Assembly: GCA_015956445.1 (NCBI GenBank)
Contig: WIUZ02000007.1
Location: 248,001 to 312,000, forward strand
Direction of reading: 5' to 3'
DNA from: Thelephora terrestris
Taxonomy: Eukaryota > Basidiomycota > Agaricomycetes > Thelephorales > Thelephoraceae
Length of the DNA: 64,000 nt
How positions within the stretch are numbered: position 1 is the first letter of the stretch; each line of letters starts with the position of its first letter. Position numbers and translations under genes: made by a program. Shown piece by piece: positions 50,395-60,597 of this stretch. Below the pieces are notes generated by a model. It searched no databases and was not told the origin of the DNA. It saw only the letters and a program-made list of their open reading frames with translations.

Positions 50395-51510
50395 TCAACC
50401 TTCAATCCACGGGGGACCCCCTCCTAAAGCCCCAGTAGCTCCTCCGTGGACACCGCCCGGGCGATTGATCTCAGCGTGCGACGTCCCATACTGACCTGAT
50501 CTAGCCACTCTACACGCCGGGCACGCGGCGACGAAGTCGTGTACCAGACGTTTGGGGATATACGAGCACACTCCTTGTACCGTAGCCCAAGTTCTATCCC
50601 TCCCGGCGTGGTTCGTGATCCAGTGAGCGCGTAGGATGATCTTGTAGATCCTTGACCGGAGAGCGACAGGCCGATCCTGATGGAATACGAGGCTCGCGGA
50701 GCAAGTCAAACCAGTAGAGGGGGGGTGACCCGCAATGCCAGGACCAGAGAGGCTAGATTCCGGAGGGGGTAGCAGACCAAAATCGATCGCCCGTTCGAGT
50801 TCAGCTGGAGTAGCTTGCCGATAGACAAAGGTGCTTCGAACCCAACGCCGAAACGGTTGCGTGGCCCATATTTCCCCAGCATCAAAGGCAGTACGACAAG
50901 GAGAATCGGAGCCAGAACCCATCTCGCCAGAATCTTGGAGACCCTTGTGTTGGAAAGTCAATACCAACTTAATTCTGCCTAGGAGGTCTGAATCTATCAA
51001 GGCCTTTCCTCGTCTGCTCGGAGTCATCTCGTCCAGGTAGCGCGCGAGCAACTGCGTATAGTTCGCAAAAGAAGGCATTCCGAGAGCGGAGGCTTGAAAC
51101 GCGTAAACGGTAGGTAATGTCTCAGGGGGAGGGTAAAAAACCAGGAATTTGCTGGGGCTCGGTGAGGGGGTAGATCCAGAGGCAGGGAAGGCTTGCGTGG
51201 GAAGATCCTGGGTCAAACATTGTTGCGCACGTTCCAAGAGTTGTTCCAGCTGCCCCGGGAGGATAGGAAAAGTCTGCGTGTCGGTCGGAGTGACAGATAG
51301 CTGGGCTGTGGGGTGATAACCAGAAAGCAAGCCAATACGTTGTCGCTGCAGTGAACATCCAGAAGGTTGTGTAGTAGGAATTTCATGCGTGTAATTGTTG
51401 TTACGCCTCATATCAATGTGGACCATAGTATGTGTCGGTATCTTTGGGTGGTAGGCCGAAAAATAACCCAAGTTCAGGAAGTGGTTGCGCCGATCAAGGT
51501 TTTTGCCCAT
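50395..51510 (-). CDS. Free-standing integrase-type HHCC zinc-binding protein
   Basis: An uninterrupted frame of 371 codons from ATG 51510. The last 100 residues contain KIILRAHWITNHAGRDRTWA followed by YIPKRLVHDFVAACPACRVA. This is the His-x4-His ... Cys-x2-Cys arrangement of the H2C2 zinc-binding domain that precedes the catalytic core in retroelement and Ginger-type integrases. The catalytic core, reverse transcriptase, gag and terminal repeats are all absent nearby, and the frame is intact. Similar single-domain proteins are annotated in many basidiomycetes, so a host gene captured from an element is plausible. The N-terminal 270 residues are Pro/Gln/Ser-rich with one more ordered block (YAFQASALGMPSFANYTQLL). 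Function unknown; zinc binding is inferred. Confidence 0.6.
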   Translation of the reverse strand: MGKNLDRRNHFLNLGYFSAYHPKIPTHTMVHIDMRRNNNYTHEIPTTQPSGCSLQRQRIGLLSGYHPTAQLSVTPTDTQTFPILPGQLEQLLERAQQCLTQDLPTQAFPASGSTPSPSPSKFLVFYPPPETLPTVYAFQASALGMPSFANYTQLLARYLDEMTPSRRGKALIDSDLLGRIKLVLTFQHKGLQDSGEMGSGSDSPCRTAFDAGEIWATQPFRRWVRSTFVYRQATPAELERAIDFGLLPPPESSLSGPGIAGHPPSTGLTCSASLVFHQDRPVALRSRIYKIILRAHWITNHAGRDRTWATVQGVCSYIPKRLVHDFVAACPACRVARSGQYGTSHAEINRPGGVHGGATGALGGGPPWIEG

Positions 51511-51700
51511 AATCGACAATTGAGGCTGGCATTCGCGGAGGGTGAAGTTCTCACGATGACCCGGGAGGGGTGATTTTACATTAATTATACAAAGCCTCAG
51601 CCTACGTGCATCGTATACAATCCAAAAATGAGCCCAGCATCATTGGAAGTAAGCTGGTGGGGCATCACTCCTGCGAGGGCCGTTGTTTTAGTGAGGGCTT
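51511..51700. other. Short intergenic gap
   Basis: 190 bp between two minus-strand genes; carries the promoter of the HHCC gene and the 3' end of the WLM gene. Confidence 0.35.
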
Positions 51701-52791
51701 TTACTGTGTATCCGTCGGAGTACCTACTGGCGCAGCCTTTGCAGGTCCCGTTGTCCCACAACTCTGTTCCATTTCTTCCTCCTCAGTACGCAATCTGTTC
51801 AAAGCGGCAGCGAGCATTCGCTGCCGCCGTTCTTCTCGCGCAAACTCCGGAAGAGAAGCACCAGGGGACCCGCCAAGGGCATATCCTGCGCCTGACAACT
51901 CGGGGTCGTAGAAATCGCCTTCGACGAGTTTGTGGGTCCCTCGATCCAAGGAGAACTCGTATTCTGCAACTTCCCTGTTCAACAGCGAGTTGAGTTCCTT
52001 GAACTGTTCCAGCTATACGGTCAATGACAAGTGTGTGTGGGGGGCCAATACTCACGTCGTTGTCGTGATCACCCCAGACGTTATGCGCCAGTTCATGGCA
52101 CAAAACCCTTCGAATATCCTTGAAGTTCCTGAATCCATCGTACTGGTCTGTGCGTATTCGAAGTTTGATGGATTGCCCCTGGTTCGTGTTCAAACCCAAC
52201 AGCCCCGGGTGCTCATGTGGGGCAAGTTCCGTCAATAGTCCGACAGAGAACTTATGCAAGTTCATCACGTGGAGAATTGCCTCATCGTTCGCCAGTCTTG
52301 TGAGAAACGAACGGGCTGAGCCGGAGTTTGGGAGATGGGCTAGAGATTGAATGTCGTGGAAACGATAGCTTAGGTTCGAGGTTGTGGCTCTGGACCTAGT
52401 CGAAGGGGAATACGTCTGCGCAAAACTCATCGTCAATGATTTTGTTAAGCTTGTGCATAAGGGTCATCAGACGTACCCTCGCCTGTGCTTCTCTGTTCCT
52501 CAGAGTCTGTTCCGTTTGTTTCCTTTCATCTTCTACAGCCCTGAGGCCACCTACCTCCTCCGCAGTGGACCCCAGCATTTGAACCTTAATCCTGTCTGTC
52601 AAGCCAAAGATCTCAAGAGTATCATCGCTCTTCGCTGACGCGTTCTTGCCTTTGAAAAGGAGCTTCTGGTTTTCGATTGGGACTGACGTAAGCTCTTTGA
52701 GTTGGGCCTGAAACGAAGAAACTGTGCTCGTCAGGTCGACCTGGACGGTGTGAGTTTTGCCCTTGTGTGAGACAGGGACTGTGACGGTCAT
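51701..52791 (-). CDS. Ubiquitin-like/WLM metalloprotease (Wss1 family)
   Basis: Three exons (52791-52427, 52368-52056, 52003-51701) give 326 residues. The N-terminus (1-80) is ubiquitin-like: VSHKGKTHTVQVDLTSTVSS and PIENQKLLFKGKNASAKSDD. After a helical linker comes a WLM domain with YRFHDIQSLAHLPN, MNLHKFSVGLLTELAPHEH and the zinc motif CHELAHNVWGDHDND, where His213, Glu214, His217 and His223 make HExxHxxxxxH. WLM proteases of the Wss1/Spartan kind cut DNA-protein crosslinks and SUMO- or ubiquitin-tagged proteins; UBL-WLM fusions are known from fungi and plants. The first intron (52426-52369, donor GTTTTG) is the weakest splice call; it was chosen because it restores phase into the WLM start. 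The C-terminus is an acidic helical region with REERRQRMLAAALNRLR. The gene appears intact. Confidence 0.88.
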
Positions 52792-53048
52792 TGATGAAAG
52801 CAGAAGGGTGTGGTTAGCGTCAACAAGCGGGTGGAAATTACATTTGCAGAACCACGATAGTCCTCCAAAGGCCCCAGTAGAGTTCCGACTGCTGACCGAT
52901 CGAGCGGATCAAAACCCCGACCCTTACAGTTACAGATCAATAGCCTAGCACATCGAAACCCAACAAAATATCATCTCTCAGAGCTCAGCCCAAGGTGCTC
53001 AAGTGCGTACTCATAATACACGCGGGCATAACAAATGTATAAACACAA
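52792..53048. other. Intergenic gap
   Basis: About 260 bp between two minus-strand genes. Holds the promoter of the UBL-WLM gene. Nothing specific recognised. Confidence 0.35.
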
Positions 53049-56000
53049 TTAAGGTAGCACAGGTGAGGAGCCGCTCAAATCGGTGACGCCTGAAAGCGTC
53101 CCTGCGTCCTCCATCGATACATCCCGCATTTCATCCTCTTGACTCGGAGGCTGTGAGGCAGACTCTTGAGCTTGGGCCACGAGCGCATCCATTGGACCGT
53201 CAGGCTCACCCTCAGCATCGGACCCGTAATCATCCGCGTCTTCTCCTCCCGCCCCCTCATCCTCTTTCTCCATCATTGCCCGCCTGTACAAAGAAAGCTG
53301 TCAGGAATTGATGCTACAAATGATCAACTGGTGGTGGGCTCACTTGTAGGAAAGGCGGCATTCCGCTCTGATGGCTGCAGACTTCCACTTTTGTCGCTTG
53401 GAATTAGTCGCAAGCATGTCCTGGTCAAGCTCTAGAAACCGATCATGTTAGTCCCAGTGTTAACATTGGGCGGAGAAACTGTGGATTCACCATCAATTTC
53501 GCCAAGAAGTTTCAGCATGTCTGGAGGTATCCATGCCCTGGAAGGATGGACAATTAGAATTGCCTGTTGCGTCCCAGGTTGCAGTCACGTACCATAAATC
53601 GGACTTATCGTAGAACCTCACGAGGTAGTCACTATCGTTGTGGACTTGTTGCAAGACGTTGTTTGGAATTTCCGGCAAGTCGTCATCATATACGACTGCG
53701 CTCCACCAAGGGTACGAAAAATGCTTCGCCCAAACTGTAAACGATCATCAGTAACTTTCCCAGAAGCAGGGAAAGTCAGGAAGGTACCTAATGTACCGCT
53801 TTCCAACCTCTCGCCTGGGGGGAGTGGTATATCTCCTAGCCCAGGTGACTTGGCCCTGCTGACTTTCCCTTGCGTTTGAGCCCTTCCCCGACCTCGCTTT
53901 GTGGAAGTGGATGCTTGAATTCCTTCACCTCCACTCCCCTCATCACTCTCGCCACTAAGAGAACTTAGGTCACTCTCTTCTTGACAGAGATGCCGCACGG
54001 GCTCATCAAGGGTCGGAGCTGCAGCATGGTCATGTTCTCCCGAGGCCGACGCCTCTGGAATGTTTGCACTGGTCTCCGCTAACCGCGCCCTTTCGGCTTT
54101 TGCCCTTCTAGTCCTCTCCCTCCTCGTCGCAGGGGTGTCCAATTCTTCGATGATCACTATCCGGTTCCCTCGACTGTCGACGCTCTCCTGGATGGATTGT
54201 ACTGGGAGCCCCGTATCGGACATGGCTCCATGACGTGTGAGAGGTTGTTGGGCTTCGAGCTCGGGTTCGAGTTCGGGTTCGGTTTGGGGTTGAGGTGAGG
54301 GTTCCAAATCGACATCCATAACATCCTCAGTTGACTCTGCGAGAAGCGGTACCGGTAATTCCACCAGTTGGTGTGGGGGAGACTTCGATATGGAAGGCTG
54401 GCTAGTGGCTAAGGAACAAGTTAGCAAGGACTTTAACAAAACGGATAGGTACACACGTGGCTTCTTTTTCTTCGAGGGTAGGGGAGGCAGATCCATCTTC
54501 GCTCTCCCACCCCTCTTTTGGTCAGGAGGCAGAATCCATCCTTCGTTGAACATTTTGAACGATTGCTGCTTGTCAATGGTTTCGATAAGGTGAGGTTCGT
54601 GCTCCGGTCCACTTGCGCCTGGAACTGGAATGGGAATGAGAGTTGGGGAGGGAACGGTGTTGGCCTTCGTTTTGCCTTTGCCCCTCTTCCCCTTCAGTTC
54701 AGCAACGGGCTCATTATCGGAATGTTGGTCCCCTGCCTCGGGAACATAGAATATCGGAGACCACTCGGCTTGCGCCTGAGTTGTGTCCCCTTGAACCCAT
54801 GGCACTGGAGCGCGGAACCCGGGAGTGCTGTCCAACATCGAAAGTTGCTCCACATCCATCGGAACTGCATGACTCTTCGCTCCCTTCTTCTTACTCTTTC
54901 CCTTCGCTTTGCTCTTGGCCGGAGCCGGAGTGGAAGCGAGGGGAGGAGGTGGAAGTGGAAGTGGAGACTTTGGTGGCGATGGCGACGGAGGAGGCGACGG
55001 CTCTTTCTGCTTCGGCTCACCGAGCTCGTACGCAACTAGCGCGGAGATAGGATCCTGTTCGCCGAGCAGAAACTCCATATCCTCGTGTTCGCGAATCGCT
55101 TCGTTTGAGAACAGTAGTTCCACATTCCGTAGAGGCGGTTCTAGATCGCCGAGACGGTTGGAAGCCTCCGCGTACTGAGCGGAGGGGTCGACCTCCTCCT
55201 GGTCGACCTCGAAAGATGGTGCTGTCCCTTGGAGGTGGCGGGGAACGATAACGTCGTTGAGTTGCGGGAACACTACCTTGGACAACGCTCTCAATCTCGT
55301 TGCGACCTTATAGAATTGTGTGTCGTATTTGTTGTACTTGATCGCATTGTCGATCACGAGGGTAATGTCATCCTGTGCGCAGGTATTCAGCGCATGTTTA
55401 AGATTCGCATGGAGGAGAAACCGACTTTGAATGTCTGTAAGTCCCAGTACTCGTGTCGCTCCAGTTTACCCTCAATCACTGACCAACACATCGGCTTCTT
55501 GATCTTCTCATAGTAGTCGGGGACCTCGGCCCTTGAGACAGGATTTTTGAAAAACTCGTTCCTATCGGCCCTGAAATCCCCGTAAACCAGGACAGGTACG
55601 TGATAGATCTAACGAACGTACCCACTGATCCTATCGAAAACCCATCGGAGGCGGTCTTCGTGTGGGTATAAGCAACTCGCAAGGGCATCATGAACGATAC
55701 AAGCCTGTTCCGACTTCTGCAACTCTCGCTTTCTTGCGACATCTGCGACATTTTGCAGTCGTTCAAGATCTTGGCGGAGAACCTTCAAGTACTGGAATAC
55801 CTCGGGTTGAATATTACCACTGACCTTAGTTGATGAGCACTTACATCCAACTTTTGGAGATTATCCGCTTCAGAACTTCCTGACCCATTTCCGGAGTTGG
55901 AAGCTGTCCAAGGTTCAAGATGCAACCTTTTTAAAAGTGGAGCACCTCTCCTCGCTTCCCGTTTCAAGCTCCAATATTTACAAACCAGCAGCACGAAGTC

Positions 56001-57457
56001 TAGTTTCTTCCGGACGCTGATTTTGGTGATGTATTGCATAACGCTATCAACGACCAGAGCGGGGACGAGGGGGGGTCCAGAGGTATACGTCGTCGCGTAT
56101 GCACGGGCTGACTTAGAAGCGGGAGAGTAATCGAGCTGACCGGACTTCTCATGTTCCGCCTCGATGGCTTTCTCCCTGGCTTCCTGCTGCTCCCTCTGGG
56201 GAGAGTTTAGGGCCATAAAACTGCGTACCAAATGAGACTAACCGTGAGGTGCTTTTCGCAATAACAGGCAAGACTAGGAGCATCAAAACCATGAGCGGAT
56301 TTCATCGGCATAAGGAATTTCTCCTTCCGAGCACACGTGGCGTGGAACGCGAGAAAGCAGGAGGCTTTGCTGCACTGAATACATGCGCCTTCCCTTATGT
56401 CGCACACTGAGCACCTCTGTTATAAAACATGTCAATGTAAAGAACAAGAGTCGTCAATAAAGCTGCGCACAAGCCTCCATCGTTGCTTCGGTATCTTGTC
56501 CGCATCGGTGATTGGTTCCATAAACGTTTCGTTCATTACTCGTGTCTCCGGTATCCAAATGGCACACAGGAGGTGGACCCAATCCCCAAGCACAGTCTGC
56601 TTGAATGCGCCCCCCTCATTCGGGCACAGAATGCATGACTAAAAGATGAAAAGTTCGACCGCTTTCGGAGAAGGAAAGCGGTTCGCTTACTACTGGTGTT
56701 TCGGGGGATACGGTGCATTTGCGGCATAGCCATTGACCTTCAGGGATATACGGCACGCCATAGCAATCTTGATGCACAGCCAGATTGCAGCCATCACAAA
56801 ACACGATTGCGTTCGTGTTCTCACCCTCCGAGTCGTCGCAAATAGCACACGTAGAATCCTCCGATGGCATTGCCATATCCGGCTTGGGCAAATTCTTTGT
56901 CTGTCTGCAGAGTTCAAGTACAAACCTGGAAGGTGTGTGCGATAGAGGCGCACCAAGTCGAACCAATCCTTTTCCAAACGGTCCATGATGATCTCAAAAG
57001 TCTCACAGGACACCCGGTCCCCCTGCTCCTTCTTGCGTTCGGCATTCACACTGTCAAGCCATTCCATGTCTATCCGGAATGCCTGTAAGACGACATTCTC
57101 AAATCTCCTGCTGAACGCACCTTGCTCGTCCATGTCATACTCGACCTGTACAGCTAGCTCCCTCTCCAGTGGCTCTAGAAACGATGTCAGTAAGGTTCCT
57201 GGAGTCTGAGAGGCAGCCGGTCTACCGCTGTATCGAATGTAATGCTCCGGTCTCTGAAACTCGGAACCATCGTTATCTGAGGCATAGACACGTGAGATCC
57301 CCCGAAACCTACAAATGAGACAGAAAGAAATGCACTCACAACCGAATCCCCTCACAGCATTTTCCGCCACTCCAGCAGGTTTCGAAAAAGTATCATCGTC
57401 GATCTTAACAAAAGAAACCTTAGGCAACGGCGCGGCGACTTCGACGCCACGGGCCAT
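53049..57457 (-). CDS. BRPF/Nto1-type protein: EPL1, PHD, extended PHD, bromodomain, PWWP
   Basis: A long multi-exon gene. From ATG 57457 it reads first an enhancer-of-polycomb-like region ([28 protein letters not shown]; about 57270-56950). Next is a C4HC3 PHD finger ([20 protein letters not shown], then [20 protein letters not shown]; about 56860-56700). The extended PHD follows: [40 protein letters not shown] and [11 protein letters not shown] (about 56640-56280). A bromodomain lies at about 55660-55290, with [20 protein letters not shown] and the acetyl-lysine Asn in [14 protein letters not shown]. After a long Pro/Ser/Glu-rich arm a PWWP domain appears ([19 protein letters not shown]; about 53735-53500). 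BRPF/Nto1 proteins scaffold MYST acetyltransferase complexes (NuA3, MOZ/HBO1) on H3. The gene is intact as far as visible; exact exon borders in the middle were not fully derived. Confidence 0.88.
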
Positions 57458-57605
57458 ATCTCGCGAACACACAAGCGGAAGATGGGGTCTGGGAAAGGCG
57501 GAACACGATCGACCGACGCAGTGATGGAACGGCGAGGACCCGTGACAGATGTGACCACCCCATCTCAATCTGTCACGCTCCCCCTCTGCGCATTGGAATA
57601 ACATC
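57458..57605. promoter_or_regulatory. 148 bp divergent promoter, BRPF / ARP2
   Basis: Only 148 bp separate the start codons of the minus-strand BRPF gene and the plus-strand ARP2 gene. A CTCCCCCTCTGCGC pyrimidine block lies near 57580. No TATA box was seen, which fits housekeeping bidirectional promoters. Confidence 0.55.
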
Positions 57606-59195
57606 ATGGACACAAGCGTCCCTCTTGTAGTCGACAACGGAACGGGTGTGCGTTTTCGCACGGATTATGGCTTGGGACCCTAATCTCACCTGTCTTTGCA
57701 GTTCGTCAAGGTTGGATATGCAGGCTCTAACTTTCCAGAACATGGTGTGCATCCTTCGTCTTGCTCTTCAACGACAATGGGTATCAGCTGATCACCGACC
57801 ACCCTAAATACATCTCATGTGAACAGTCTTTCCCTCAATTGTTGGCCGACCAATTCTACGTGCAGAGGAGCGTGTAAACGCGAGCTCCGTTATCAAGGAT
57901 ATCATGATCGGAGACGAGGCCGCAGAAAACCGAAACTTCCTCCAGGTCACTCAGCCCATGGAGCACGGGATTGTCAAAAACTGGGAGGACATGAAACTAT
58001 TGTGGGATTACACCTTTGATGAAAAGTTGAAAGTCGATCCTAGAGGTCGGAAAGTGCTACTCACCGAACCGCCGATGAACCCCAAAGTCAATCGGCAGCG
58101 AATGTGCCAGGTCATGTTCGAGGATTATGGATTCGACGGGGTATACGTCGCCATTCAGGCAGTCCTGACATTATATGCACAAGGTTGGCATATGGTGGCC
58201 CTGGTCGATTCCACCCTAGGTACTGAGCATTGTCAGGTCTTACAACTGGCGTTGTTGTCGATTCCGGTGACGGTGTAACTCACATCGTCCCCGTATACGA
58301 TGGCTTCGCACTTCCTCACCTCACACGTCGCCTGGATATCGCCGGTCGCGATGTCACCCGTTATCTTATCAAGCTTTTGCTCATGCGAGGTTACGCATTC
58401 AACCGAACCGCCGATTTCGAGACAGTACGAGAGATTAAAGAGAAGTTGTGTTATGTCAGGTAAAAACCGCCCTGCATTTGTTGGCTCCCTGTGATAATTT
58501 GGTTCCCTACAGCTACGATCTGGACCTTGACACGAGGCTCGCTGAGGAGACGACCGTTCTCGTGGAAACCTATACGGTGCTGTCCCTCGAAGGAATTTCC
58601 CTGCCGGCGGCGAGTTTACTGACCTAACTTTGAAGCTACCTGACGGTCGTGTCGTTAAAATAGGCCAAGAGCGGTTCGAGGCACCGGAGTGCATGTTCCA
58701 ACCACATCTTGTAGACGTCGAGCAACCTGGTGTTGCCGGTGAGCAACCCCGTTCATCTGATTTTCGCACCATTCCCAATGATTTCCCGGACAGAAATGCT
58801 CTTCTCCACTATCCAAACCGCTGCGGTTGACATCCGAACGGAACTGTACAAGCACGTCGTCCTCTCCGGTGGTTCAAGCATGTACCCCGGACTACCCTCG
58901 CGCCTTGAAAAGGAGATGAAGCAATTGTACCTCACACGGGTACTCAACGGCAACCCAACACGATTGAACGTGAGTTATCGATCACGAAGTCTTGGGGATG
59001 GGCTGATGGAAGTAAAATCCTTCACAGAAATTCAAGATCAAGATCGAAGACCCCCCGCGACGGAAGCATATGGTGTTCTTGGGAGGGGCGGTTTTGGCTG
59101 ACATCATGAAGAGCAGGAACGAATTTTGGATATCCCGTGAGGAGTGGTTTGAGCAGGGAGTTGCCGCCCTTGACAAGCTTGGACGTCAAGAATAA
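57606..59195 (+). CDS. ARP2: Actin-related protein 2 (Arp2)
   Basis: Eight exons (57606-57647, 57702-57744, 57827-58183, 58237-58459, 58513-58576, 58636-58738, 58794-58969, 59028-59195) give 391 residues, the normal length of Arp2. With Arp3 and five ARPC subunits it nucleates branched actin filaments, at endocytic patches in fungi. Landmarks: [20 protein letters not shown] (phosphate 1 loop), [55 protein letters not shown] (phosphate 2 loop), [19 protein letters not shown] and the C-terminal [20 protein letters not shown]. All exon phases agree. It is divergently arranged with the BRPF gene and convergent with RPC25, 182 bp from its stop codon. Confidence 0.96.
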
Positions 59196-59377
59196 GAAGC
59201 CGCCCAACTACCGATTTTCATGGCAGGTTTTGAGTTAGACACATCGTTTGTAAACTGCTCAACCGGAATAAAGGCCCACCCTCTTTCCACCCCACGTTTT
59301 CATCTGTACTTTTCCACCCCAGCCCCTGCAAGCCCCGAGTGAGAGGAACGATCCGGAGAAAGGAGTCACATTCGGGT

Positions 59378-60423
59378 TCAATCGTCGCCCATGACCTCAA
59401 TTTCTGCATTCCTCCACCACGACACGGGCCCAAGTCCCTGCTCCACCATCGAACACTGCGCGAGGAATCCAATAAACAACCATAAAGAGTGAGTCGTGTA
59501 CCCGAGACTCACAACGATGGTGTACGGTGCCTTCTTTTGCTCCCTCGCGACTCGGACGCCTTCGAGCGCTTTGGGAGGCCCAGGCTCATGATCGTAGAAT
59601 TCGTCTGACTCGACTCGGACTCGAACAATCTCTCCTGCGTCAATGTACATACGATCGGTAGTGGGGGAATCGAGCATATCGTGAACCGTTGGTTTGGTTT
59701 CGCTGTCGGCGGCTGAGGGGAGCCAGAAATGCGCTCGCTCGTTCGGGTCACTGGGCCCAGTTCACAGAATCGTCAGGTCAGGCCGTAGGTTAAGAATAGC
59801 AGATAGGGTGGGGCGCCGGACTTACAATGCGGACGGTTCGGGGAGGTAGATTAATGGGATGTATATGTCATCGAAAAAATCAACCGAAACTACAGAGAAC
59901 GGGAAAGGATCTGAGCAAAGGGGTGTAGCGAAATGTGAATGAACATACGTCTGATTCCATCTTCATCCGAAGACTTGACCTTGGCGAGCAAAACCTCTGA
60001 AACAAACGGTCTAAACACGACCATCCTGAACACAACTACGAAATGAAACTCGGGTTCAGCAAGAACAAAATGCAAAAATAACGGAATGAGAAAGGGGGAT
60101 AAAGGGAAACCACGCACGTTTGTACCACAAACACCCATCTCCATACCTCACCTTCCCCTCTCCAACCTCGACCAGATCAAACACAGCGACGCACAACCCG
60201 ACGTCATGCAAAACCTTGTTGGCGTAAATCGTGTTGATTTCGTTGATGAGCGCCTGGTCTGCGGGGATACCGAATTGGTGTGGTTTGACCGCGACGGTAT
60301 CCTACCCGGAAAGGGGGGCAAGATCACACATAACAGAGTGAGCCAGGGTCATGAATCCTCTACCCGTATTAGCAAAAGAGTGGTGGCTATCGACCATACC
60401 TTGATTATGGAGAGGACAAACAT
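59378..60423 (-). CDS. RPC25: RNA polymerase III subunit Rpc25 (RPC8)
   Basis: A multi-exon minus-strand gene starting with a tiny exon MFVLSIIK (60423-60400), then DTVAVKPHQFGIPADQALIN, NTIYANKVLHDVGLCVAVFD and VEVGEGKVRYGDG. Further exons give FRMVVFRPFVSEVLLAKVKS, VDFFDDIYIPLIYLPEPSAL and SPTTDRMYIDAGEIVRVRVE, and the gene ends with EQGLGPVSWWRNAEIEVMGD. This is the Rpb7-like stalk subunit of Pol III: an N-terminal tip domain followed by an OB/S1-type RNA-binding domain. It pairs with Rpc17 and helps initiation. Length and motif order match the family. The stop lies at 59378-59380. The 3' ends of this gene and ARP2 face each other. Confidence 0.93.
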
Positions 60424-60597
60424 CCCGGCCCGAGTCCACGAGGTTTACTCACGACTTCCCACGGTCGCTCATCCAAGGAAACCTTATTTACAAAGTGCGT
60501 TCTACTAGATGGATGTAAAGTAGAGCAATGAGCGTGTATGGAATAGGAGACCCTCCTCGTGAAAACCATTCGCAAAGCAAAAAAATAGGACTGTCGC
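60424..60597. promoter_or_regulatory. RPC25 promoter / GH79 3' flank
   Basis: 174 bp between the GH79 stop codon and the RPC25 start codon, both on the minus strand. No specific element recognised. Confidence 0.35.
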
